Below are positions 8,902 through 18,154 of a DNA stretch of 19,368 nt, piece after piece. How positions within the stretch are numbered: the first letter of the stretch is position 1; each line of letters opens with the position of its first letter. The notes under the pieces were generated by a model. The model was given only the letters and a program-made list of their open reading frames with translations. It was not told the origin of the DNA and ran no database searches. The stretch covers positions 1 to 19,368 of the forward strand of contig JAAOIF010000003.1 in NCBI GenBank assembly GCA_015163925.1, read 5' to 3'. Origin of the DNA: Candidatus Thioglobus sp. Lineage in GTDB: Bacteria > Pseudomonadota > Gammaproteobacteria > PS1 > Pseudothioglobaceae. The position numbers and the translations under genes are program-made.

Positions 8902-9494
8902 GCCGGATTTTTCTGCGCATAGCCCCTGAGATTCACGCTTTGGCGCAAATAATCCATCGCCGCCAGATGCTCTTTCCAGTAATGGTCCAAAGTTTGCAGC
9001 ATCACCGCTTTTTCAAAAGCCCGCATTTGCTCAGAGCCGACAAGATTTTCCTTATCAGCGCAAATTTGGCTCAAATTTTGAATGATTTTTGCCTCTAATT
9101 CGTCAATATTAATTTTCTCATCAAGCCACTTTTGCAGCTCAAAATCCGCCGCATAATCGGATTTCAAGGCATTTTGCAAGCCCTCCACATTCCATTCCTC
9201 TTCGGCAGTTTCAGTGGAAATATAGTCTGCAAGCAGCGCCGTTACAACACTTTTGCGAATGCTAATAAATCTGTCCTGCACATCATCCACGCTCATCAGC
9301 TCATCACGCAGCTGATACACAACCTTGCGCTGGTCGTTAGCAACATTATCGTATTCTAATAGGTTTTTGCGGGCATCATAATTCATTCCCTCAACCTTTT
9401 TTTGCGCATTTTCAATCGCCCGATTAACCATTTTATGCTCAATCGCCTCGCCGTGTTCCATGCCCAGCCGTTGCATCATTGCTGAGTAACCCAA
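8625..9494 (-). pseudogene. secA: SecA ATPase, internal fragment
   Basis: The native part spans about 9486 to 8817 and matches roughly residues 600-830 of the 900-residue preprotein translocase motor: SAMMQRLGMEHGEAIEH, KNLLEYDNVANDQRKVVY, MLQTLDHYWKEHLAAMDY, then LRGYAQKNPAQEYKRESF. This covers the end of the second nucleotide-binding domain and the helical scaffold and wing. The DEAD motor domain, the protein cross-linking domain and the C-terminal zinc-binding tail are missing, so it cannot be a working SecA. The codons before SAMM (TTG GGT TAC) belong to the fibre gene, and those after about LNK (8817) are antisense to the TauE gene. SecA is normally essential, so a complete copy should exist elsewhere in the genome if this is not an assembly error. 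Confidence 0.85.
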
Positions 9495-12400
9495 GCACTG
9501 ACATACAAAAAGCCGCTAATATAGCCAGTATTACTGCCAACAAAGGCTCAATTGCCATTGATACCGTGCAAGGCAATTTATACATTAAAAGAACCGATGG
9601 AGTGGCTAGTGAAGATATTCCGGGCTGGTTTGTCATTCCGAATGCCTCTGGTGTATTTTTACAAGGCGGCAATATATTTGGCGATACCGCCAGATTAGGA
9701 AGTAACAATGCGCAGAGTTTAGAATTGGAAACCAATAACACCGTAGCCCTGACTTTAGACACCAGCCAAAATGCCAGTTTTGTTGGCAATATCACTCTAA
9801 ATAATAAAAATATCAGCGGCGTGAATGAGCTAAAAATCAACACTCTCAAGCCGCAAACTGACACTTTGGATTTTGTCCTAAATCCCAACCAAACCGATGC
9901 TTTGCGGATTACTGACGGCACTACCGAGTTTTTAAATTTCAACACTGAGGGCGGAACTATCACCGTTGGAGCAGCCTTAGAACTCGGCACTAACGAAATC
10001 AGCGGCTCAAATTTTGCCATCAGCGGCGGCACTATTGACAATGTGGTAATTGATAATGTAACCTCATTAAATGTCGGCGATTTGCAACTCATCAGCAATT
10101 CCATCACCTCCACTCACGCAGACGGAATCAGCTTCGGCGATGAAAACCTTACCACCAGCGGCAATTTAACGGTCGGAGGCTTAAATGTCAGCGGCAGCAA
10201 TATAGACAATTTAGGCGATTTATCACTCAGCAGCCTCAGCCCAGTTTCCACCGGAACAATCGCCATCAACCTCAACAACACCCAAGCAAAAGCCCTTGTT
10301 ATCAAGCAAGGCGATAAGGAATATTTGACTTTTGACACTTCCACCGGAGCAGAAAAAATCACAGTCGGGCAAAATTTAGTTTTAGGCGACAAAAACATCA
10401 GCGGCTCGGATTTCACCATAACCGGCGGCACAATTAATAATACTATTATCGGCGCTACATCACCAGCCGCCGCCAAATTCACCTCTTTAGGATTTGATAC
10501 TTTAACCGCCCCAGCCGACCTCGGTAGCCAAACTCTCACCCATGTAAATATTGATTCCGGCACTATTGACGGCGTAACCATCGGCTCTGACACTGCATTA
10601 ATAAGCCTAAAAGTCGGAATGTTTTCCATCAGCGGCAACTCAATCAATGTAAGCGGCGATACGATTGATTTCGGCGACAATCATTTGCAAACCTCCGGCA
10701 CTTTGACAGTCAGAACGCTTGACATAAGCAAAACCTCAATTGCGAGTATTGGTTCAATCGCGCTAAATAGCTTGTCTGCCCACGGCGACACTATTGATAT
10801 TAACCTGAAAAACAACCAAGCCGAAGCCTTGAAAATTACTCAAGGCACAGATACTTTCCTAACTTTTGATACTGAGAATGAGAAAATAATTTTAGGGCAA
10901 ACGCTCAATTTTAACAATAAAACACTTGAAAATATTGCCCTGACATCAGGCACTATAAATGGCGTTTCAATCGGCACCGGTACTGCAACTGGTTCTGCTA
11001 CCACCGCCAGATTCACCGATTTAGCCTTTACTACTTTAACCGCACCAGCCGACCTTAGCAACCATGCCTTAAACAATGTAAATATTGATTCCGGCACACT
11101 TGACAATGTTTATATCACTGCCAACAGCCTAACAATCGGCAGTATTTCCATTAACGATAATCAAATCACCTCCGGCCACGCAGACGGAATTAGTTTTGCT
11201 GATGAAAACTTAACCACCAGCGGCGCCATCACCTCCGGCAGCCTCTCAGCCCCTACTATCAGCGGAGTTGATGAAATCACTTTAGATAATATTTTCGCAA
11301 ATTCCAGCGGCTCAATCGCCATCGGAGTTGACGGAAATGCTATAAATCTCGCCGCTGATGCCTTAAAAATTGAGGGCGGAAATGTTACAACCAAAGCAAA
11401 TTTAACAGTCGGCGGCACTTTCAACGCCGGCACAGTTACCATCACCGGCGGCAACATTGACGGCGTAGCAATCGGCGCTGATGTGGCAGCCAGCAGCCTA
11501 AAAGTCGGAATGTTTTCCATCGGCGGCAACTCCATAATTTCCTCCAACGGCACAATTGATTTCGGCGCTGCAACCCTTACCACAACTGGCAATTTAGTGG
11601 TCGGCGGGCAGGATTTCAACAATGAAAATGTGGCAAATATTAACAACATTTCCCTGAATCAAATTTTAGCCCGAACCTCCGGCAATATCAGCATCGGTGC
11701 TGCTGGAAATACTATAAATCTCGCCACCGATGCCTTGCAAATCGCCGCTGATAAAAATATCACTTTGAGTAATAATTTGACGGTAAATGCCGGAAATCTC
11801 AACGCCAACGCAGTCGCCATCACCGGCGGCGACATTTCCAATGTTGCTATCACTGCCACAACTCTGACGGTTGATGATATTACCATTGATAACGGCAATC
11901 AAATCACCTCCAGCCACGCCAACGGCATTAGTTTTGACGATGAAGCCCTAACCACTACCGGCTTAATCACCGCCGGCAGTCTCACAGTTCCAACAATTAC
12001 TGGCGGCAGCATTAGCCTCAGCAGTATCAGTGCCAATAGCGGTTCAATCGCCATCGGTATTGCTAACGACAGCATAAATATCGCCGGAACAGCCCTCACA
12101 GTCAACAGCGGCAATGTTTCCACAGCAAGGGATTTAACAGTTACTGGCACTTTCAACGCCGGCACCGTTGATATAAACGGCGGCAACATTGACGGCGTAG
12201 CAATCGGCGCTGATGTGGCAGCCACCAGCCTAAAAGTCGGAATGTTTTCCATCGGCGGCAACTCCATAATTTCCAGCACTAATGTGATAGATTTCGGCGG
12301 CGCAACCCTTACCACAACTGGAAATTTAGTGGTCGGCGGGCAGGATTTCAACAGTGAAAATGTGACTGGAATCAACGACATTTCCCTGAATCAAATTTTA

Positions 12401-14017
12401 GCCCGAACCGGCAATATCAGCATCGGCGCTGCCGGAAATACTATAAATCTCGCCACCGATGCCTTGCAAATCGCCGCTGATAAAAATATCACTTTGAGTA
12501 ATAATTTGACGGTAAATGCCGGCACTCTGACCGCCAACGCAGTCGCCATCACCGGCGGCGCAATTTCCGGCGTAACCGTTGCCGCCACAACTCTGACAGT
12601 TGATAACATTACCATTGACGGCAACACCATCACTTCATCCACCGGCGGAATTAGTTTTGCTGATGAAAACCTAACCACCAGCGGCGCCATCAACGCCAAC
12701 AGCCTCACAGCCCCTACTATCAGCGGAGTTGATGAAATCACTTTAGATAATATTTTAGCCAAAACTGACAACTCAATCGCCATCGGAGTTGACGGAAACG
12801 CCATAAATCTCGCCGCCGATGCCTTAAAAATTGAGGGCGGAAATGTTACAACCAAAGCAAATTTGACGGTCGGCGGAACTTTCAACGCCGGCACAGTTAC
12901 CATTACCGGCGGCACGATTGACAATGTGGAAATAAATGCCACCAGACTTGCCGTTGATAATATCCTAATTGACGGAAATTCCATCACCGCTGTGAGCGGC
13001 GGAAATATTGATTTCGGCGCTGCAACCCTTACCACAACTGGCTCAATCAGCGCTAACGGCTTTGATGCAAATGAGCAAAATATTAGCAATGTCGGCGAAA
13101 TTTCGCTGGATTCCATCGCCGCCGACCAAAATATTGCCATAAATGCCATCGGAGAAGTCAATATTCAGTCCGGCAAATTGGTCATAAATGCCACGAATGT
13201 GACGGTAAATAACACTTTGGACATCAATACTACCGAGCTGACTAAAATCACTTTCGGCGGCTCTCCGACTGGCGTAATTGCCATAAATAACGACAATCAA
13301 TATGCGCTGATGAACGCATCAGACCGGCGTGTGAAGCAAAATATCCAAAATACTCGGCATAATGCCAGCAATATTCTGAATGCTTTTCGGGTCGTGGATT
13401 TCCGCTACATCGCCCATCCGACCAGCAATCTCATCACCGGATTTATCGCTCAAGAGGCGCGTGAGATTTATCCGGCGATGGTCAGCGAGCTGAAAAAAGA
13501 CTTACTCGGCATCAGCAGCAGCACTCTAATTCCGATTTTGGTGAAAGGTTTTCAAGAGCAGCAAACCGATATAAACAGCCTCACAGCGGCGATTGAGGTA
13601 AATCAAAATGATATAAATCTAAATAAAAATCTGAAAATTAATAACAAAATTTTGGCTGATGAGCAGAATAATTTATACGCAAATAGCCTCAAACTTGAAA
13701 GTAATATTGAGCTGGAAAATGATGAATTTAGCATCAAGCGTTCTGACACAATGAGTGATTTAATGAGCCTGAGTGCTGATAAAATAAGCAATGTAGATGT
13801 TGAGGGGTATTTGTCGGTGAAGGATGTTTATCTGGCGGATGGCAAGCGCTGGGCGAGTAATACCTCACAATTTAATGTGTTTGTAACCGAGCCGAATGTT
13901 AGCGATTGCATATTTGCCGAGCATGCTGGCAGTATTGGAATTTTGGCAAATACCGAGAAACTCTATATTTGTAGCGGCGTGAAGGGCTGGCAAATATTGG
14001 AAATGAAGGATATTTAA
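9479..14017 (+). CDS. Giant repetitive fibre protein with C-terminal S74 self-cleaving chaperone, 5'-truncated
   Basis: A very long protein (1512 codons from a TTG that is itself in the junction). Residues 50-1260 are a beta-rich repeat shaft of Asn/Ser/Thr/Gly/Ile-rich strands, with recurring blocks such as SLKVGMFSIGGNSIISS, ISFADENLTTSG and GTFNAGTVTITGG. Residues 1281-1375 are a peptidase S74 intramolecular chaperone: SDRRVKQNIQ with the catalytic dyad S1281 and K1286, GFIAQEAREIYPAMVSE, and TLIPILVKGFQEQQ. In phage fibres this domain drives trimerisation and then cuts itself off. A predicted coiled coil (1376-1440) and a small domain with a cysteine pair (C1477, C1498) follow. There is no phage gene nearby. 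The frame is followed after one base by a membrane protein and then a secretin gene, suggesting a secreted surface fibre. The true N-terminus, and any export signal, is lost at the secA junction near 9486. Confidence 0.8.
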   Translation: MLSNPSTDIQKAANIASITANKGSIAIDTVQGNLYIKRTDGVASEDIPGWFVIPNASGVFLQGGNIFGDTARLGSNNAQSLELETNNTVALTLDTSQNASFVGNITLNNKNISGVNELKINTLKPQTDTLDFVLNPNQTDALRITDGTTEFLNFNTEGGTITVGAALELGTNEISGSNFAISGGTIDNVVIDNVTSLNVGDLQLISNSITSTHADGISFGDENLTTSGNLTVGGLNVSGSNIDNLGDLSLSSLSPVSTGTIAINLNNTQAKALVIKQGDKEYLTFDTSTGAEKITVGQNLVLGDKNISGSDFTITGGTINNTIIGATSPAAAKFTSLGFDTLTAPADLGSQTLTHVNIDSGTIDGVTIGSDTALISLKVGMFSISGNSINVSGDTIDFGDNHLQTSGTLTVRTLDISKTSIASIGSIALNSLSAHGDTIDINLKNNQAEALKITQGTDTFLTFDTENEKIILGQTLNFNNKTLENIALTSGTINGVSIGTGTATGSATTARFTDLAFTTLTAPADLSNHALNNVNIDSGTLDNVYITANSLTIGSISINDNQITSGHADGISFADENLTTSGAITSGSLSAPTISGVDEITLDNIFANSSGSIAIGVDGNAINLAADALKIEGGNVTTKANLTVGGTFNAGTVTITGGNIDGVAIGADVAASSLKVGMFSIGGNSIISSNGTIDFGAATLTTTGNLVVGGQDFNNENVANINNISLNQILARTSGNISIGAAGNTINLATDALQIAADKNITLSNNLTVNAGNLNANAVAITGGDISNVAITATTLTVDDITIDNGNQITSSHANGISFDDEALTTTGLITAGSLTVPTITGGSISLSSISANSGSIAIGIANDSINIAGTALTVNSGNVSTARDLTVTGTFNAGTVDINGGNIDGVAIGADVAATSLKVGMFSIGGNSIISSTNVIDFGGATLTTTGNLVVGGQDFNSENVTGINDISLNQILARTGNISIGAAGNTINLATDALQIAADKNITLSNNLTVNAGTLTANAVAITGGAISGVTVAATTLTVDNITIDGNTITSSTGGISFADENLTTSGAINANSLTAPTISGVDEITLDNILAKTDNSIAIGVDGNAINLAADALKIEGGNVTTKANLTVGGTFNAGTVTITGGTIDNVEINATRLAVDNILIDGNSITAVSGGNIDFGAATLTTTGSISANGFDANEQNISNVGEISLDSIAADQNIAINAIGEVNIQSGKLVINATNVTVNNTLDINTTELTKITFGGSPTGVIAINNDNQYALMNASDRRVKQNIQNTRHNASNILNAFRVVDFRYIAHPTSNLITGFIAQEAREIYPAMVSELKKDLLGISSSTLIPILVKGFQEQQTDINSLTAAIEVNQNDINLNKNLKINNKILADEQNNLYANSLKLESNIELENDEFSIKRSDTMSDLMSLSADKISNVDVEGYLSVKDVYLADGKRWASNTSQFNVFVTEPNVSDCIFAEHAGSIGILANTEKLYICSGVKGWQILEMKDI
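11261..12912 (+). repeat. About 730-bp in-frame repeats of the fibre shaft
   Basis: The block beginning GGCGGCAACATTGACGGCG occurs at 11447 and again at 12179 (offset 732) and stays nearly identical for over 100 bases. The block TCCCTGAATCAAATTTTAG at 11651 and 12383 has the same offset. A third pair, AGCGGAGTTGATGAAATCAC at 11261 and 12722, is two periods apart (1461). All offsets except one 3-base deletion keep the frame (about 244 residues per unit). More diverged units extend the pattern back to about 10030. Confidence 0.8.
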
Positions 14018-14018
14018 G

Positions 14019-14828
14019 ATGAATTTAGTCGTTAAAATTATTATTGTTGGAGTTGTGGTTTTTGGATTTTTGCTGAATTTTATTTGGCAAAAAACCGATG
14101 CGGTAATTATTGATAATCAATATCATTTTAGCAATGAAGATATTGATAAACTTTTTGATGTAGAAGTGCAACTCGGCGAAATTATTGGCACTTCTGTGGT
14201 GCAAAAAAAGGCTGATGTTTTGTATAATTTGGTGATTAGTTCATTGCAAAAATCAATCCTAAATAAACATAATATTGAGCTTGAAAAAGCAAATGCTACT
14301 GAATTTGTGGAAAAAAATCAGCAAAATTTTAAAGGCTTTTATAAGAAATTTAAAGAGCAGATGGGAGTTGATGACTATTATCAATTACTGATTGAGCCGG
14401 TGGCAATTAATGGTAAATTTTTAAGTTTTTATAATGCCGTTGAGCCAGCAAAACAAAGGGCTAACGCGGCATTGGCGCTGGCTCAAAAAGATGGCTTGGA
14501 GGCTGCGGCAAAACAGCTTAATAAGGAAATTAAAGAGGTTAATATTAATGAAAATAACAGCGCTTTGAAGGCTGAATTTTTGCAATTTAAGACTAAAGAT
14601 TTATTAAGCGTTATTTACCCTAAACCAGTAAAAATAGGCGATAATATTGCTGTTTTGGATTTGGATTTTAAGGAAGATACGATTTCTGCTAAGGCATTGG
14701 TTTTTAAAATAATTCCTTATCAGAATTTTTTGGTTCAGTTGTCAAAGAAAATTAGTATACAATTTCCATTTTTTTCACGCTACAATTTAGCAGATATTCA
14801 TAATAAAAAAGGAAGCATATTAAAATGA
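14019..14828 (+). CDS. Single-span membrane protein, possibly SurA-like periplasmic chaperone
   Basis: A 269-residue protein I cannot name with certainty. Residues 3-21 are a hydrophobic anchor ([18 protein letters not shown]) with a short cytoplasmic N-terminus; the rest would be periplasmic. Next comes [18 protein letters not shown] and a helical segment ([20 protein letters not shown]) that resembles the N-terminal domain of SurA-type and anchored parvulin-like chaperones. No parvulin isomerase domain can be recognised after it. Charged alpha-helical sequence continues to the C-terminus. It begins one base after the fibre stop and its TGA overlaps the secretin ATG by four bases, so all three should be made together. 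A role in guiding the fibre through the periplasm or seating the secretin fits this place but is inferred. Confidence 0.6.
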   Translation: MNLVVKIIIVGVVVFGFLLNFIWQKTDAVIIDNQYHFSNEDIDKLFDVEVQLGEIIGTSVVQKKADVLYNLVISSLQKSILNKHNIELEKANATEFVEKNQQNFKGFYKKFKEQMGVDDYYQLLIEPVAINGKFLSFYNAVEPAKQRANAALALAQKDGLEAAAKQLNKEIKEVNINENNSALKAEFLQFKTKDLLSVIYPKPVKIGDNIAVLDLDFKEDTISAKALVFKIIPYQNFLVQLSKKISIQFPFFSRYNLADIHNKKGSILK

Positions 14829-16081
14829 AAGAATTAAAATTAAAAGTTATTGTCGTAAGTGCCTTGAGTATGGCTTTTTTGAGTGGCTGTGTTAGTTATT
14901 CGTCTGAGCAAATTAAGGCCCATCGGGACAAAGTGGATCGGTTGAGCAAAGTGTATGAAAATGCCCCGAGCGTCAAGCGAAAGCCGATTGTTGAGCATGA
15001 GGTTGAATTGTTTAATAGAAAAGTAAGTTTGACTCTATTTAATCAGCCTTTAGTCTCGGTTTTGCCGACTTTGGTTGGCGAGGTAAATTACTCAAAAGGC
15101 ATTAATACTAATGATTTAGTGTCTTTGGAGGTTGAAAATTTACCGGTCAGCAAGGCTTTGCATAGAATCCTCAAACCGATTGGATTATCCTATATTCGCA
15201 CCACCGGCGGCATTCTCGTCATCAAGCAAAAACGCATTACTTTTAGAGCATTCAGTCAGCCGTTAGATATTGTTTTAAACTCTATGCTCGGGGATATTTC
15301 TTATATTGTAAAAGACGGCGCTGAGAAGAGTTTGCAAAAATTAGTAAGTGTTGAATTTGAGGATTTGCCGATTGAATTAGCGTTAGATAGATTGCTGGCA
15401 CAGCTGAATATTAGCTGGAAAAAACAGGCAAAAGACTATGTTATTTTCCGCGATAAGGAACAATTATTTACCGTTAATTTTCCATTGATTGAGCAATCTT
15501 TTGATGTTAATTCATCCAGAGAATCGGTTGATGTGAATAAGAAAAATGAGAAAAACAAAGATGGCGCAATTTCTTTTTCATCCAGCAAAGCTACTTCAAG
15601 TGCGAAAACTGACAGTTTGGCAAATTTAACCAAAACCATTGAGCAATTTTTGACCGATAGCGGCAAGGTTATTATTCATAAAGAATTGGGTATGATATGG
15701 GTTCAGGACCGAGCTAATGTGGTTGATAGGGTTGGTGATTTTCTGGCCAGTGTGAATAAATCTCTGTCTACAAATGTCTCAATTAACGGCGTGATTACTG
15801 AGGTTGATTTGAACGAGGGCGATAAATTTGGGATTGATTGGGCTGTGGCAGCTGGCGATTTGGTTCGTGCTGGGGCGGCAATCGCCTCTACCGGCTCGGT
15901 GCTTGGCGGCACTAATGGTTCTAATTTTACTATTCAATTTGAAAACGGCAACGGCGCAAATGTTACTCGGTCTTACATCAATGCTTTAAAGCAATTTGGC
16001 GATGTGAGAGTGATATCTCGCCCCTCCATTCGGGTGGCTAATAACGCCATCGGCTCGCTGATTGTTGGGCGAAATATCTCG
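14825..16081 (+). CDS. Lipoprotein secretin (type IV pilus / type II-like), 3'-truncated
   Basis: About 419 native residues. Residues 1-22 are a lipoprotein signal with lipobox LSGC, so C22 would be acylated. Two STN-type domains follow (about 64-133, [20 protein letters not shown]; and 139-214, [20 protein letters not shown]), then a Ser/Lys-rich linker (235-265), an N3-like domain ([20 protein letters not shown]), and the first part of the secretin barrel ([32 protein letters not shown]). Secretins form the outer-membrane channel of type II secretion and type IV pili; a lipidated form with STN domains suggests a PilN/MshL-like pilus secretin. The frame breaks off after [10 protein letters not shown] and continues without a stop into the hppA leader and hppA. 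About half of the barrel is missing. It overlaps the preceding gene by ATGA. Confidence 0.8.
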
Positions 16082-16099
16082 AAAACCAAGGAGAAAAAA

Positions 16100-18085
16100 A
16101 TGATACTTCAATTTGCCATATTAGCGTCAATTATTGCTGTTTTATACGGCTTATTCACCATCAGCTGGATCAACAAACAGCCGGCAGGAAACGAGAAAAT
16201 GCAAGAAATTTCAGCCGCCATCGCCCAAGGTGCAAGCGCATATTTGAACCGGCAATACAGCACAATTGCCATAGTTGGCGCGGTTTTGCTGCTGCTGATT
16301 ACTTACTTTTTAGGCGTTGCAGTCGGGCTGGGATTTTTGCTTGGCGCAATCCTCTCGGGCGCTACCGGCTATATCGGTATGAATGTCTCGGTCAAATCTA
16401 ATTGCCGCACTGCACAGGCGGCGGCGGACGGTATGAATGCTGCATTTCAAGTGGCTTTCAAAGGCGGGGCAGTTACCGGAATGTTAGTGGTGGGCTTGGC
16501 ATTGCTTGGCGTTTCGGGCTATTATTACGGAATGTTGGCTTTTGGAGTGGCACAAGCCGATGCCCTGCACGCACTGATAGGACTGGCTTTCGGCGGCTCG
16601 CTGATTTCTATTTTTGCACGCTTGGGCGGCGGAATTTTCACTAAAGGGGCTGATGTCGGCGCTGATATTGTCGGCAAAGTTGAGGCTGGAATCCCCGAGG
16701 ACGACCCCAGAAATCCGGCTGTAATTGCTGATAATGTTGGCGATAATGTTGGCGATTGTGCTGGAATGGCAGCGGATTTGTTTGAAACTTATGCGGTCAC
16801 AATCATTGCTACAATGCTACTTGCCGGAGTTTTGAACTTGGGCGAAAATGCGATTTTATATCCATTAGCACTCGGCGCGGCTTCAATTATTGCCTCAATT
16901 ATTGGTACATTTTTTGTCAAAATCTCAGCAAACGGTTCAATTATGGGCGCTCTGTATAAGGGTTTAATCGCATCTGGCGGCTTGGCGGCGATTGCATTTT
17001 ATTTCATCAGCAAGGAAATGGGAATGGATTTGGCGCTATTTTACGCCTCACTCATCGGCTTGGTTTTGACGGCGGCAATGGTAATTATTACCGAATATTA
17101 CACCTCCACCGAGTATCAGCCGGTGCAACACATCGCCAAAGCCTCAAAAACCGGAGACGGCACAAATGTAATCGCCGGATTAGGTTTGAGTATGAAATCA
17201 ACCGCCTTGCCGGTATTGGCAGTTTGCCTCAGCATCTGGGCAGCGCACGCGCTCGGCGGCTTATACGGAATCGCCATTGCAGCCACGGCGATGCTATCAA
17301 TGACCGGTATGATTGTCGCCTTAGATGCGTATGGACCGATTACCGATAACGCCGGCGGCATCGCTGAAATGGCTGAATTGCCAGCAGAAATTCGCAATAT
17401 TACCGACCCATTAGACGCAGTCGGCAATACCACAAAAGCAGTTACAAAAGGCTATGCCATCGGCTCTGCGGGCTTGGCGGCGTTAGTATTATTTGCTGAT
17501 TTCACTCACTCCCTCGGCGGCAGCGCAGAAGTATTTTTTGACCTCTCAGACCACCGAGTAATTATCGGCTTGTTTTTAGGCGGACTGGTGCCTTACCTTT
17601 TTGGGGCAATGGCAATGGAGGCAGTCGGTCGGGCAGCCGGTGGTATCGTTGAAGAAGTGCGCCGGCAGTTTCGGGAAATGCCCGGAATTATGGATTACAG
17701 CCAAAAACCTGATTATTCCAAAGCGGTGGATATGCTGACAAAATCCGCCATTCGGGAGATGATATTACCATCGATTTTGCCAATTTTATTTCCGCTGGCA
17801 GTCGGCTTATTATTAGGCAAAGAGGCACTCGGCGGCTTGCTAATCGGCTCAATTACCACCGGAATTTTCGTGGCAATCTCAATGACTACCGGCGGCGGCG
17901 CTTGGGATAATGCCAAAAAATATATTGAAGATGGCAACTGCGGCGGCAAAGGCTCAGACGCTCACAAGGCAGCAGTAACGGGCGATACAGTCGGCGACCC
18001 ATATAAAGATACTGCCGGTCCGGCAATCAATCCACTTATTAAAATCATTAATATTGTGGCAATTATGATTATTCCTTTGCTGTAA
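16100..18085 (+). CDS. hppA: Membrane-bound proton-pumping pyrophosphatase, K+-independent type
   Basis: A 661-residue integral membrane enzyme with about 16 hydrophobic spans, complete for the bacterial family. It couples pyrophosphate hydrolysis to ion export. The motifs [11 protein letters not shown] (D185 onward), [19 protein letters not shown] (D211 onward) and [19 protein letters not shown] make up the pyrophosphate-magnesium site. In [10 protein letters not shown] the lysine K446 with T449 is the signature of the K+-independent, proton-pumping subfamily; K+-dependent enzymes carry alanine at the lysine position. I start it at 16100, where AAGGAG (16088-16093) lies six bases before the ATG. 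The frame is open upstream into the secretin, so an automatic caller would report a false 1086-residue fusion. In autotrophs this enzyme salvages pyrophosphate energy. A hairpin terminator follows. Confidence 0.95.
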   Translation: MILQFAILASIIAVLYGLFTISWINKQPAGNEKMQEISAAIAQGASAYLNRQYSTIAIVGAVLLLLITYFLGVAVGLGFLLGAILSGATGYIGMNVSVKSNCRTAQAAADGMNAAFQVAFKGGAVTGMLVVGLALLGVSGYYYGMLAFGVAQADALHALIGLAFGGSLISIFARLGGGIFTKGADVGADIVGKVEAGIPEDDPRNPAVIADNVGDNVGDCAGMAADLFETYAVTIIATMLLAGVLNLGENAILYPLALGAASIIASIIGTFFVKISANGSIMGALYKGLIASGGLAAIAFYFISKEMGMDLALFYASLIGLVLTAAMVIITEYYTSTEYQPVQHIAKASKTGDGTNVIAGLGLSMKSTALPVLAVCLSIWAAHALGGLYGIAIAATAMLSMTGMIVALDAYGPITDNAGGIAEMAELPAEIRNITDPLDAVGNTTKAVTKGYAIGSAGLAALVLFADFTHSLGGSAEVFFDLSDHRVIIGLFLGGLVPYLFGAMAMEAVGRAAGGIVEEVRRQFREMPGIMDYSQKPDYSKAVDMLTKSAIREMILPSILPILFPLAVGLLLGKEALGGLLIGSITTGIFVAISMTTGGGAWDNAKKYIEDGNCGGKGSDAHKAAVTGDTVGDPYKDTAGPAINPLIKIINIVAIMIIPLL

Positions 18086-18105
18086 TTATCTTGGATTTTT
18101 TGCAT

Positions 18106-18135
18106 AAAAAAGGCGAACCTAAATTCGCCTTTTTT
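18106..18135. terminator. Bidirectional rho-independent terminator between hppA and the EF-hand gene
   Basis: A perfect 12-base inverted repeat AAAAAAGGCGAA / TTCGCCTTTTTT with a 6-base loop CCTAAA. The GC core plus A-run on one side and T-run on the other serves both convergent genes. It starts 20 bases after the hppA stop and ends 19 bases from the EF-hand stop. Confidence 0.9.
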
Positions 18136-18154
18136 ATTATTTATTACTTATTTC

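Noticed and set aside
11261..12912. Regular repeats that might suggest a CRISPR array
   Set aside because: The repeats are hundreds of bases long, in frame with one protein and without short unique spacers. No cas genes are present.
9439..13161. Several long minus-strand open frames opposite the fibre gene (for example 12391-13161 and 10114-10680)
   Set aside because: They lie antisense to a highly repetitive coding region with biased codon use, show the same low-complexity pattern in each repeat, have no ribosome sites and resemble no protein family. The repetition of the sense gene explains them.
9479..14017. Prophage tail fibre
   Set aside because: The S74 domain is phage-like, but no other phage gene is seen and the next genes encode a membrane protein and a secretin. 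A prophage cannot be fully excluded because the upstream side is cut.
16402..16644. Small plus-strand frame inside hppA
   Set aside because: It is an out-of-frame shadow of a conserved enzyme.
14825..18085. A single secretin-pyrophosphatase fusion protein
   Set aside because: A complete HppA with its own AAGGAG and ATG begins at 16100, and the secretin domain stops in mid-barrel. The shared frame is a coincidence at a junction.
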